This document shows positions 1 to 8,163 of a stretch of DNA of 64,000 nucleotides, in pieces; positions within the stretch are counted from its first letter, which is position 1, and the number at the start of each line of letters is the position of its first letter. Made by a program: the position numbers and the translations under genes. This DNA comes from Pseudomonas sessilinigenes (GTDB lineage Bacteria > Pseudomonadota > Gammaproteobacteria > Pseudomonadales > Pseudomonadaceae): the NCBI RefSeq assembly GCF_003850565.1, contig NZ_CP027706.1, forward strand, positions 3,472,001-3,536,000. The letters run 5' to 3'. The notes below the pieces were generated by a model. That model saw only the letters and a program-made list of their open reading frames with translations, did no database searches and had not been told where the DNA came from.

Positions 1-141
1 CTGAGGGGCGCCAGTATGCCTTGGACGAAGGGCTTAGTCGAAATCGTCGCGGCTATCGTGCAGCCCTGCGGGGCGCTTGCATCAGGCACGGAGCCGATGC
101 CAGGCAGGGGGGGCCGGCCGACTCCTGCGCAAGGCGAGGTG
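1..141. other. Left edge, no gene assigned
   Basis: No supported gene. On the minus strand a short in-frame tail ends at a TAA at 34-36, but an in-frame stop lies about 15 codons upstream with no start codon between. The plus-strand reading through this part is antisense to the DUF5064 gene. Confidence 0.5.
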
Positions 142-501
142 CTATTCCAGATGCTCGGGTTTCATCGGGTCGCCGGGCTTGATGTCCAGTTGCCTGCGCA
201 CGTCTTCGAACATCTCGTCGTAGTACTTGTGCAAGGACGAAATATTCGCGCTCTTGGGCATCCCGTGTTGCTGGGCGATACGCGCGGCATGGCGGGCGAA
301 GTCGAAGGCCTGGTCCTTGGCCAGGAAGAACTGCTCCTTGAGGGGCTTGTCCTCGATGGTGCCGTGCAGGGTGAACTGCATGCCGCGACCCTCCTTGGGG
401 TCCTGGGCCAGTTCATAGTCGATGCACAGGTTGTAGCTGTAGTCGTCCTTGTTCAGCGCATGGCGCTCGATATGCAGGTGACCGGGCTCAAACATGGCCA
501 T
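142..501 (-). CDS. DUF5064 family protein
   Basis: A 119-residue soluble protein of unknown function, recognised as the small Pseudomonas-restricted family DUF5064. It starts MAMFEPGHLHIER and contains alternating hydrophobic and charged stretches with no signal peptide or membrane segment. The ATG is preceded by a good ribosome site, CAGGAGGACAACGCCT. It lies 68 bases behind arcC on the same strand, so it could be read with the arc operon, but a GC-rich hairpin at 530-550 sits in the gap and may separate or attenuate it. No catalytic motif is visible. Family naming is from memory; a role in arginine metabolism would be guilt by location only. Confidence 0.75.
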   Translation of the reverse strand: MAMFEPGHLHIERHALNKDDYSYNLCIDYELAQDPKEGRGMQFTLHGTIEDKPLKEQFFLAKDQAFDFARHAARIAQQHGMPKSANISSLHKYYDEMFEDVRRQLDIKPGDPMKPEHLE

Positions 502-529
502 AGGCGTTGTCCTCCTGGGCGTTGAAGAG

Positions 530-550
530 GGGCAGGCGATGGGCCTGCCC
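530..550 (-). terminator. Hairpin between arcC and the DUF5064 gene
   Basis: GGGCAGG and CCTGCCC form a 7-bp stem with a 7-base loop just behind the arcC stop. There is no T tract, so it could be an attenuator or mRNA-end hairpin and not a full terminator. Confidence 0.35.
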
Positions 551-569
551 GTGTTCCAGCAGCGGGCGT

Positions 570-1499
570 CTACAGGTAGCTGATGCCGGGTTTGCCTGTG
601 CTGATGCGCGTACCGGCCTGGCCCTGGACGATGGCTTCAATGTCCGAGAGTGAACCGATCACCGCGACTTTTCCAGTCTGCCGGGCGAATTCGCAGGCCG
701 CCTGGACCTTGGGTCCCATGGAGCCGGCGGCAAAGCCGAGCTTCTCGATTTCGTCCGGATGGGCCTGGGCAATGGCCTTCTGGGTCGGCTTGCCGAAGTC
801 GACGAACGCCGCGTTGACGTCGGTGGCGATCACCAGCAGGTCGGCTTCCAGTTGCCGGGCCAGCAGTGCCGAGCACAGGTCCTTGTCGATCACCGCCTCG
901 ATGCCCTTGAGCTTGCCGTCCTCGCCATACAGGGTCGGGATACCGCCGCCACCGGCGCAGATCACGATGCTGCTTTTTTCCAGCAGCCACTTGATCGGAC
1001 GGATCTCGAAGATGCGCTTGGGTTTCGGGCTCGCCACTACACGGCGGTACTTGTCACCGTCCGGGGCAATGGCCCAGCCTTTTTCCTTGGCCAGCTTCTC
1101 GGCTTCTTCCTTGTCGTAGACCGGGCCGATGGGCTTGGTCGGGTTCTTGAAGGCCGGGTCCTTGGCATCCACTTCCACTTGGGTCAGCAGCGTGGCGAAC
1201 GGCACCTCGAAGTCCAGCAGGTTGCCCAGTTCCTGTTCGATGATGTAGCCGATCATGCCCTCGGTCTCGGCGCCGAGTACGTCCAGCGGGTAGGGCGAGA
1301 CCTGGGTGTAGGCCGCCGCCTGCAGCGACAGCAGTCCCACTTGCGGACCATTGCCGTGGGCGATCACCAGCTGGTTGCCGGGATGGATCTTGGCGATCTG
1401 TTCGGTGGCGATGCGGATGTTGGCGCGCTGGTTGTCCGCGGTCATGGGTTCACCACGGCGGAGCAGGGCGTTACCGCCCAATGCAACGACGATACGCAT
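570..1499 (-). CDS. arcC: Carbamate kinase ArcC
   Basis: Last enzyme of the arginine deiminase pathway. It transfers phosphate from carbamoyl phosphate to ADP, giving ATP, CO2 and ammonia in the cytoplasm. The 309 residues match the usual family length of about 310. The N-terminus [18 protein letters not shown] is the typical amino-acid-kinase glycine loop, followed by HGNGPQVG near residue 50 and the ICAGGGGIP loop in the second half. It is the third gene after arcA and arcB, with 62 bases between arcB and its ATG, so it is read as part of arcDABC. Expected to be induced with the operon under oxygen limitation or by arginine. Confidence 0.96.
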   Translation of the reverse strand: MRIVVALGGNALLRRGEPMTADNQRANIRIATEQIAKIHPGNQLVIAHGNGPQVGLLSLQAAAYTQVSPYPLDVLGAETEGMIGYIIEQELGNLLDFEVPFATLLTQVEVDAKDPAFKNPTKPIGPVYDKEEAEKLAKEKGWAIAPDGDKYRRVVASPKPKRIFEIRPIKWLLEKSSIVICAGGGGIPTLYGEDGKLKGIEAVIDKDLCSALLARQLEADLLVIATDVNAAFVDFGKPTQKAIAQAHPDEIEKLGFAAGSMGPKVQAACEFARQTGKVAVIGSLSDIEAIVQGQAGTRISTGKPGISYL

Positions 1500-1561
1500 A
1501 ATGCAGTCCTTCTAGAGTCCGGTGCCGGCGCTACCTGGGCAGCGCCGGTGCCGAAGGGGAA

Positions 1562-2572
1562 TTACAGGTCGGCCAGGGTCGAGACCAGGATCGCCTTGAT
1601 GGTGTGCATGCGGTTCTCCGCCTGCTCGAAGGCGATGCAGGCCGGGGACTCGAACACGTCATCGGTGACTTCGATGCCGTTGGCCAGGTGCGGATACTGC
1701 TCGGCGATCTGCTTGCCGACCTTGGTATCGCTGTTGTGGAAGGCCGGCAGGCAGTGCATGAACTTGGTCCGTGGGTTGCCGGTGGCCTTCATCAGCTGGG
1801 TGTTGACCTGGTAGGGCAGCAGTTGCTCGATGCGCTCGGCCCAGGCTTCCACCGGCTCGCCCATGGAGACCCAGACGTCGGTGTGGATGAAGTCCACGCC
1901 CTTGACCGCGGCTTTCGGGTCCTCGGTGAGGGTGATGCGCGCGCCGCTTTCCTCAGCGTATTTCTTGCAGCGCTCGACCAGGTCGTCATGGGGCCACAGG
2001 GCCTTGGGCGCGCAGATGCGCACGTCCATGCCGAGCTTGGCGCCCACCAGCAGCAGCGAGTTGCCCATGTTGTTGCGGGCATCGCCCAGGTAGGCGTAGC
2101 TGATTTCGTGGATCGGCTTGTCGGCGTGCTCACGCATGGTCAGCACGTCGGCGATCATCTGGGTCGGGTGGTATTCGTCGGTCAGGCCGTTGAACACCGG
2201 TACCCCGGCGAACTTCGCCAGTTCCTCGACGATCTCCTGCTTGAAGCCGCGGTACTCGATGGCGTCGTACATGCGCCCCAGCACCCGGGCGGTGTCCTTC
2301 ATGCTTTCCTTGTGGCCGATCTGCGAGGAATTGGGGTCGATGTAGGTGACGTTGGCCCCTTGGTCATAGGCCGCTACCTCGAAGGCACAGCGGGTACGGG
2401 TGGAGGTCTTTTCGAAGATCAGGGCGATGTTGTTGCCCTTCAGGTGCTGCTGCTCGGTGCCGGTGTACTTGGCGCGCTTGAGGTCGCGGGACAGGTCCAG
2501 CAGATAGCGCAGCTCGCGTGGGGTGTGGTGTTCCAGGCTCAGCAGGTTGCGGTTGTGGATGTTGAAAGCCAT
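1562..2572 (-). CDS. arcB: Catabolic ornithine carbamoyltransferase ArcB
   Basis: Catalyses the phosphorolysis of citrulline to ornithine and carbamoyl phosphate, the second step of the arginine deiminase pathway. The 336-residue protein carries the carbamoyl-phosphate loop [13 protein letters not shown] near residues 54-66 and the ornithine-side loop MHCLPAF near residue 272. The N-terminus [20 protein letters not shown] closely matches catabolic pseudomonad enzymes as opposed to the anabolic ArgF. It lies between arcA (77-base gap) and arcC (62-base gap) on the same strand. Confidence 0.97.
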   Translation of the reverse strand: MAFNIHNRNLLSLEHHTPRELRYLLDLSRDLKRAKYTGTEQQHLKGNNIALIFEKTSTRTRCAFEVAAYDQGANVTYIDPNSSQIGHKESMKDTARVLGRMYDAIEYRGFKQEIVEELAKFAGVPVFNGLTDEYHPTQMIADVLTMREHADKPIHEISYAYLGDARNNMGNSLLLVGAKLGMDVRICAPKALWPHDDLVERCKKYAEESGARITLTEDPKAAVKGVDFIHTDVWVSMGEPVEAWAERIEQLLPYQVNTQLMKATGNPRTKFMHCLPAFHNSDTKVGKQIAEQYPHLANGIEVTDDVFESPACIAFEQAENRMHTIKAILVSTLADL

Positions 2573-2649
2573 GGTGATTCTCCTCGAATTCAGTGATCGG
2601 CCCGACCGGCGCCGGGCGGGCGCGGTCGGACAGCGGGTCGTCTAAAGGC

Positions 2650-3906
2650 TCAGTAGTCGATCGGGTCGCGCACGATCGGGCAGGTCATGCAGTGGCCGCC
2701 GCCACGGCCGCGACCCAGTTCGCCGGCGCTGATGGTGATGACTTCCACGCCGGCCTTGCGCAGCAGGGTGTTGGTGTAGGTATTGCGGTCGTAGCCGATG
2801 ACCACGCCGGGCTCCACGGCCACCACGTTGTTGCCGTCGTCCCATTGTTCGCGTTCGGCGGCGAAGCTGTTGCCGCCGGTCTCCACGACTCGCAGAGCCT
2901 TGAGGTTGAGGGCGGCGGCCACGGTGTCGAGGAAGTTGGTCTTCTCGCGCTGGATATCGATGCCGTGGGGCTTGCTCTCGTCAGGGCGCAGGGTGAAAGG
3001 AACGATCTGATTGACCACTTCGGGGAAGATGGTGACCAGGTCGCGGTCGCAGAAACTGAACACGGTATCCAGGTGCATCGCTGCGCGGGATTTCGGCAGG
3101 CCGGCAACGATCACTCGCTCCACGGCTTTGTTCTTGAACAGGTTGCGCGCCAGTTGGCCGATGGCCTGGTGGGACGAACGCTCGCCCATGCCGATCAGGA
3201 CCACGCCGTTGCCAATGGGCATGACGTCACCGCCTTCCAGGGTGGAGGCGCCATGCTCCTGGTCGGGGTCGCCGTACCAGATCTGGAAGTCGGCGTTGGT
3301 GAACTCGGGGTGGAACTTGTAGATGGCGGTGGTCAGCAGGGTTTCCTGGCGTCGCGCCGGCCAGTACATGGGGTTGAGCGTCACGCCGCCATAGATCCAG
3401 CAGGTGGTGTCGCGGGTGAACTGGGTGTTGGGCAAAGGCGGCAGGATGAAGCTGGCGTGGCCGAGGAAGTCGCGGAACATCTCGATGGTCTTGCCGCCGA
3501 AGCTGCTGGGCAGGTCATCGGCCGAGACCCCGCCGATGAGGTATTCGGCGATCTTGCGCGGCTCCAGGCTGCGCAACCACGAGCCGACTTCCTCCACCAG
3601 CCCCAGGCCCACGGTGTTGGCGGTGATCTTGCGCTCCAGGATCCAGTCCAGGGCTTCGGGGATGGCGACGATGTCGGTCAGCAGGTTGTGCATCTCCAGC
3701 ACATCGATATCCCGCTCGCGCATCTTGGTGACGAAGTCGAAGTGATCGCGCTTGGCCTGGGCCACCCACAGCACGTCGTCGAACAGCAGTTCATCGCAGT
3801 TGTTCGGGGTCAGCCGCTGATGGGCCAGGCCTGGGGAGCAAACCATGACTTTGCGCAGTTTGCCGGCTTCGGAATGGACGCCGTACTTAACTTTTTCCGT
3901 GGTCAT
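2650..3906 (-). CDS. arcA: Arginine deiminase ArcA
   Basis: Hydrolyses arginine to citrulline and ammonia, the entry step of the pathway. I chose the ATG at 3906 ([15 protein letters not shown]) and not an upstream in-frame start because it has CTGGAGGAT ahead of it and gives 418 residues, the P. aeruginosa length. The catalytic cysteine in GGHCMTCP then falls at residue 406, the position known for P. aeruginosa ArcA. Other visible family motifs are the [11 protein letters not shown] and MHLDTVFSF segments of the guanidino-group-modifying fold. arcD ends 49 bases upstream and arcB follows. Confidence 0.97.
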   Translation of the reverse strand: MTTEKVKYGVHSEAGKLRKVMVCSPGLAHQRLTPNNCDELLFDDVLWVAQAKRDHFDFVTKMRERDIDVLEMHNLLTDIVAIPEALDWILERKITANTVGLGLVEEVGSWLRSLEPRKIAEYLIGGVSADDLPSSFGGKTIEMFRDFLGHASFILPPLPNTQFTRDTTCWIYGGVTLNPMYWPARRQETLLTTAIYKFHPEFTNADFQIWYGDPDQEHGASTLEGGDVMPIGNGVVLIGMGERSSHQAIGQLARNLFKNKAVERVIVAGLPKSRAAMHLDTVFSFCDRDLVTIFPEVVNQIVPFTLRPDESKPHGIDIQREKTNFLDTVAAALNLKALRVVETGGNSFAAEREQWDDGNNVVAVEPGVVIGYDRNTYTNTLLRKAGVEVITISAGELGRGRGGGHCMTCPIVRDPIDY

Positions 3907-3955
3907 TACTGTGATCCTCCAGAGGTAAAACAATCAGGGGGTATTGCCGGTGCAG

Positions 3956-5383
3956 CTATAGGGTCAGGAAGCCGTCGTAGAGTCCGTAGGCCGCCAGGGC
4001 GGCGCCCAGGAGCACGGCTGCGAAAATCAGCTTCTCGACACGGGTGAAAATCGGTTTGTGCAATTCCATCTTGGCCTTGGCGAAGAGCACCGCGCCGGGG
4101 GCGTACAGCAGGGCCGAGAGCAGCAGGTACTTGACCCCGCCGGCGTACAACAGCCAGATGGCGTAGAGCAGGGCGATGCAGCCGATCACCAGGTCTTTCT
4201 TGCGCTCGGCCAGGGCCTGTTCGTAGCTTTCGCCACGTACCGCCAGGAGTACCGCGTAAGCCGCCGACCACAGGTACGGCACCAGGATCATCGAGGTGGC
4301 CAGGTAGATCAGCGACAGGTAGGTGCCCTTGGAAAACAGGGTGATGACCAGGAAGACCTGCACCATGACGTTGGTCAGCCACAGGGCGTTGGCCGGTACA
4401 TGGTTGGCGTTCTCGCGGCGCAGGAACTCCGGCATGGTGTGGTCCTTGGCGGCGGCGAACATGATCTCGGCGCACAACAGGACCCACGACAGCAGGGCTC
4501 CGAGCAGCGAGATGATCAGGCCGATGCTGATCAGCAGCGCGCCCCAGTGGCCCACTACGTGTTCCAGGACCGCGGCCATGGATGGGTTCTGCAGCTTGGC
4601 CAGTTCCGGCTGGGTCATGATCCCCAGGGACAGCACGTTCACCAGCACCAGGAACAGCAGCACGGTGATGAAGCCGATGACGGTGGCCTTGCCCACGTCG
4701 GAGCGTTTTTCCGCCCGGGAAGAGAAGATGCTCGCGCCCTCGATGCCGATGAACACCCAGACGGTGACCAGCATCATGTTGCGCACCTGGTTCATCACGC
4801 TGCCCAGGTCCGGGTTCTTCACGCCCCAGATGTCAGCGGTGAAGATGTCCAGCTTGAAGGCGAAGAGCGCGATCAGCACGAACAGCAGCAGCGGCACCAC
4901 CTTGGCCACCGTGGTCACCAGGTTGATGAAGGCCGCTTCCTTGATACCGCGCAGTACCAGAAAGTGCACGGCCCAGAGCAGGACCGAGGCACCGATCACC
5001 GCCGCAGGAGTGTTGCCCTCACCGAAGATCGGGAAGAAGTAACCCAGGGTGCTGAACAACAGGACGAAGTAGCCGACGTTGCCCAACCAGGCGCTGATCC
5101 AGTAGCCCCAGGCTGAGGAGAAGCCCATGTAGTCGCCGAATCCGGCCTTGGCGTAGGCATATACACCGCCATCCAGGTCAGGTTTGCGATTGGCCAGGGT
5201 TTGAAAGACGAATGCCAATGTCAACATGCCGACTGCAGTAATTGCCCAACCAATAAGAACTGCCCCGACATCGGCGCTGGCTGCCATGTTCTGCGGCAAG
5301 GAAAAGATCCCCCCGCCAATCATGGAACCCACTACCAAGGCGACTAATGCGCCCAGTTTTAGTTTTCCGGGAGATTCAGACAT
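3956..5383 (-). CDS. arcD: Arginine/ornithine antiporter ArcD
   Basis: Inner-membrane APC-superfamily antiporter that imports arginine in exchange for ornithine for the deiminase pathway. The 475 residues hold about 12-13 hydrophobic segments. The N-terminal VVGSMIGGGIFSLPQNMA is the substrate-binding glycine motif of the first APC helix. The ATG at 5383 has GGAG 7 bases upstream. It is the first gene of the arcDABC operon, and its promoter must lie in the divergent region 5384-5836. A close paralogue of equal length is divergent at 5837. Confidence 0.95.
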   Translation of the reverse strand: MSESPGKLKLGALVALVVGSMIGGGIFSLPQNMAASADVGAVLIGWAITAVGMLTLAFVFQTLANRKPDLDGGVYAYAKAGFGDYMGFSSAWGYWISAWLGNVGYFVLLFSTLGYFFPIFGEGNTPAAVIGASVLLWAVHFLVLRGIKEAAFINLVTTVAKVVPLLLFVLIALFAFKLDIFTADIWGVKNPDLGSVMNQVRNMMLVTVWVFIGIEGASIFSSRAEKRSDVGKATVIGFITVLLFLVLVNVLSLGIMTQPELAKLQNPSMAAVLEHVVGHWGALLISIGLIISLLGALLSWVLLCAEIMFAAAKDHTMPEFLRRENANHVPANALWLTNVMVQVFLVITLFSKGTYLSLIYLATSMILVPYLWSAAYAVLLAVRGESYEQALAERKKDLVIGCIALLYAIWLLYAGGVKYLLLSALLYAPGAVLFAKAKMELHKPIFTRVEKLIFAAVLLGAALAAYGLYDGFLTL

Positions 5384-5836
5384 TGCATGACTCCAATGCA
5401 GGAGAAGAGAGACTTCAGATTAAGTCTGTCGCCAATCCAAACTGCTGACTTGGATCAGTCAATTGCTGCATTTCGTTGTGAATGAATGACTTAAGACGTG
5501 TAGCGAGAGGTAGAATGCAGCCCTGTAAGGCCCATCCCATAAGGCTTTGATCTCCTTTCAAAGAGGCGGCTTCCATTATCGATGTCGATTGACGCTAGAC
5601 CCTTTCAAAGAATATGCAAATCATCTCGCTCGCTAATTAAGGCGAGATGGGTGATGGCACTTGGCGCATACTCTTAACAAAATACTCGGTTATTCAGTGT
5701 GTTCTGGCGGGTGTTCGCGGAGTATCCGAATAAAGGATGGTTAATTGACTGTTACTATCAGAATCAATTTCCTAGAAAGTTATTTAATTGCGTCTAATTT
5801 TATCGCCAGGGCGACTCGCTGATATAAGGAGTAGGG
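5384..5836. promoter_or_regulatory. Divergent arcD / arcD-paralogue promoter region
   Basis: A 453-base AT-richer region serving two divergent antiporter genes. Visible signals: TGTCGC at 5427-5432, like a Pseudomonas ArgR half-site; an inverted repeat TGACT-N6-AGTCA around 5446-5461; CTTTGA-N7-TCAAAG at 5545-5563; and the decamer CCTTTCAAAG repeated at 5554-5563 and 5601-5610. A clean ANR box (TTGAT-N4-ATCAA) is not evident. The TTGA-N7-TCAA palindrome is one base too widely spaced. AAGGAG lies directly ahead of the plus-strand ATG. Confidence 0.5.
5545..5563. promoter_or_regulatory. CTTTGA-N7-TCAAAG inverted repeat, possible ANR-like or other operator
   Basis: Perfect 6-bp arms with a 7-base spacer, midway between the divergent antiporter genes. 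It contains TTGA and TCAA half-sites like FNR/ANR boxes, but the FNR spacing is 6. Could be a degenerate ANR site or another dimeric regulator's site. Confidence 0.3.
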
Positions 5837-7264
5837 ATGTCACAACCGGCACAAAAACTTCAATTGGGTGCGCTGATCGCGTTGGTGGTGGGTTCCATGA
5901 TTGGCGGGGGGATCTTTTCCTTGCCGCAGAACATGGCGGCCCGGGCCGACGCCGGGGCGGTCCTGATCGGCTGGGCGATTACCGCGGTCGGCATGCTGAC
6001 CCTGGCCTTCGTGTTCCAGACCCTGGCCAATCGCAAGCCTGAACTGGATTCCGGGGTCTACGCCTATGCCAAGGCCGGCTTTGGCGACTACATGGGTTTT
6101 TCTTCGGCCTGGGGCTACTGGATCAGCGCCTGGCTGGGCAACGTCGGCTACTTCGTCCTGCTGTTCAGCACCCTGGGCTATTTCTTCCCGGTGTTCGGCC
6201 AGGGCAATACCCCGGTGGCCATCGGTTGTGCCTCGCTGCTGCTGTGGGCCGTGCACTTTCTGGTACTGCGCGGGATCAAGGAAGCCACGTTCATCAACCA
6301 GCTGACCACGGTGGCCAAGATCGTGCCTTTGGTGATGTTCATCGTGATCGCTGCGGTGGCCTTCAAGGCGGAGATCTTCACCCGCGATATCTGGGGGCAC
6401 AGCAACCCGAATTTCGGCGGGGTGCTGGACCAGGTGCGCAACATGATGCTGGTCACGGTCTTCGTCTTCATCGGCATCGAGGGGGCCAGCGTGTACTCGG
6501 CGCGGGCGCAGAAGCGCGAGGATGTCGGGCGGGCCACGGTGATAGGTTTCCTCGGCGTGCTGGCGCTGTTGGTGCTGGTCAACGTGCTGTCGCTGGGGAT
6601 CATGAGCCAGCCGGAGCTGGCCAGGTTGCAGAACCCGTCCCTGGCGGCGGTACTGGAGCACATTGTCGGGCCATGGGGCGCCTTGCTGATCAGCATCGGC
6701 CTGGCGGTATCGCTGCTGGGGGCCCTGTTGTCCTGGGCCCTGTTGTGCGCGGAGATCCTCCACGCCACCGCGAGCGACCGGACCATGCCGGCGTTCTTGC
6801 GCAAGGAAAACGCCAACCATGTACCGGTCAACGCCCTGTGGCTGACCAACGTGATGATCCAGGTGTTCCTGTTGATCACCCTGGTCTCCGCCGGCACCTA
6901 CACCAAGCTGATCTACCTGGCTTCGTCGATGATCCTGGTGCCCTATCTGTGGTCCGCCGCCTATGCGGTGTTGCTCAGTGGCCGTGGTGAAACCTACGAG
7001 CAAGCCACCGGGCAGCGGATGAAGGACCTGCTTATCGCCAGCATTGCCCTGAGTTACGCCATCTGGTTGCTGTACGCCGGCGGGGTCAAGTACCTGCTGC
7101 TCTCGGCCCTGCTCTATGCCCCGGGAGTGATCCTGTTTGCCAAGGCCAAGCATGAGCAGGGCGAGCCGTTGTTCACCCTGCCGGAGAAGCTGATCTTCAG
7201 TGCCGTGATCGTCGGCGCGTTGCTGGCGGCCTACGGCCTCTACAGTGGTTTGCTGGCGTTATGA
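5837..7264 (+). CDS. ArcD-like arginine/ornithine antiporter, second copy
   Basis: A 475-residue APC-family inner-membrane transporter nearly collinear with the arcD product on the other side of the intergenic region. Both share VVGSMIGGGIFSLPQNMA near residue 17, the FSSAWGYWISAWLGNVGYF segment, and an almost identical central IGIEGAS segment. The start is fixed by AAGGAG six bases before the ATG. Differences cluster in loops and in the fifth and sixth membrane segments, so substrate preference may differ slightly. The next gene, a DNA glycosylase, overlaps its stop by four bases (ATGA), so the two are translationally coupled. Function as an amino-acid exchanger is well supported; its exact role beside arcD is unknown. 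Confidence 0.9.
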   Translation: MSQPAQKLQLGALIALVVGSMIGGGIFSLPQNMAARADAGAVLIGWAITAVGMLTLAFVFQTLANRKPELDSGVYAYAKAGFGDYMGFSSAWGYWISAWLGNVGYFVLLFSTLGYFFPVFGQGNTPVAIGCASLLLWAVHFLVLRGIKEATFINQLTTVAKIVPLVMFIVIAAVAFKAEIFTRDIWGHSNPNFGGVLDQVRNMMLVTVFVFIGIEGASVYSARAQKREDVGRATVIGFLGVLALLVLVNVLSLGIMSQPELARLQNPSLAAVLEHIVGPWGALLISIGLAVSLLGALLSWALLCAEILHATASDRTMPAFLRKENANHVPVNALWLTNVMIQVFLLITLVSAGTYTKLIYLASSMILVPYLWSAAYAVLLSGRGETYEQATGQRMKDLLIASIALSYAIWLLYAGGVKYLLLSALLYAPGVILFAKAKHEQGEPLFTLPEKLIFSAVIVGALLAAYGLYSGLLAL

Positions 7265-8151
7265 ATGAGCTGCGACTGCTGCTGCCCTATGCCGGGCCCT
7301 ACGACTGGCAGGCGATGCTGGGCTTTCTGGCGCGGCGCGCCATCGCTGGCCTGGAGGTGGTGCAGGGCGAGGCCTACGCCCGGAGTTTCGAACTCGACGG
7401 ACAGTCCGGCACCTTGAGCGTACGCCCGGGGCCAGGGGAGCAACTGGATGTGCGTTTCCAGTCGGCCGGCCAGGACTTGTCGCCGCAGCTGATCGGGCAG
7501 GTGGTGATGCGTGTGCGCCGCCAGTTCGACCTGGACGCCGACTTGCAGCGAATCGCTCGTGAACTGGCTGGGGACGAGTTGCTGCAGCCGTTACTACGCA
7601 GCCGTCCCGGATTGCGGGTCCCGGGAGCCTGGGATGGTTTCGAACTGGCGATCCGCGCCGTGCTGGGCCAGCAGATTACCGTACAGGGCGCTATCGACCT
7701 GGCAGGGCGGCTGGTGGCGTTGCACGGCCGCCCCTTGGCCTGTGGCGATCCCCTGTGGCCAGGGCTGAGCCATGTGTTTGCCACGCCCACGGCCCTGGCC
7801 TCGGCAGACCTGGCCGCGCTGGGGATGCCCCGCAGTCGTGCTCGGACCCTGTCCGGGGTGGCCCAGGCGCTGCTGGACGACCCGTTGCTGCTGGAGCCCA
7901 AGGGCAGCCTGCAGCAAGGTGTCCAGGGGCTGTTGCAACTGTCTGGAATCGGTGACTGGACGGCGCACTACATCGCCCTGCGGCACATGCGCGAGATGGA
8001 TGCCTTTCCGGCGGCAGACGTCGGGTTGCTCAATGCCATGGCGACATTGCAGGGCCAGCGGCCGAATGCGCGCCAGCTGTTGGCCCGCGCCGAAGCCTGG
8101 CGGCCGTGGCGCGGCTATGCCGCGCAGCACCTGTGGGCGGCTGGCGGCTGA
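7261..8151 (+). CDS. DNA-3-methyladenine glycosylase II (AlkA type)
   Basis: Base-excision repair enzyme predicted to remove alkylated purines. The 296-residue protein has an AlkA-like N-terminal domain (about 1-110), then the HhH-GPD fold. FELAIRAVLGQQITVQGA around residue 130 is the family core. LLQLSGIGDWTAHYIALRHM around residues 222-241 is the helix-hairpin-helix with its G-I-G-x-W motif. The AADVGL that follows supplies the catalytic aspartate (LPADDLAL-like region in AlkA). No Ada-type N-terminal extension is present. Its ATG overlaps the stop of the antiporter gene. Why a repair gene is coupled to an arginine transporter is unclear. Confidence 0.88.
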   Translation: MNELRLLLPYAGPYDWQAMLGFLARRAIAGLEVVQGEAYARSFELDGQSGTLSVRPGPGEQLDVRFQSAGQDLSPQLIGQVVMRVRRQFDLDADLQRIARELAGDELLQPLLRSRPGLRVPGAWDGFELAIRAVLGQQITVQGAIDLAGRLVALHGRPLACGDPLWPGLSHVFATPTALASADLAALGMPRSRARTLSGVAQALLDDPLLLEPKGSLQQGVQGLLQLSGIGDWTAHYIALRHMREMDAFPAADVGLLNAMATLQGQRPNARQLLARAEAWRPWRGYAAQHLWAAGG

Positions 8152-8163
8152 GTCACGAGGCCG

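Noticed and set aside
15..36. Possible 3' end of a minus-strand gene with an acidic tail ending at 34-36
   Set aside because: An in-frame stop about 15 codons upstream and no start codon between them.
5745..5767. TTGAC...ATCAA as an ANR box upstream of the second arcD
   Set aside because: No pairing of half-sites at the required N4 spacing; the best match is 7 of 10, which is common by chance in AT-rich DNA.
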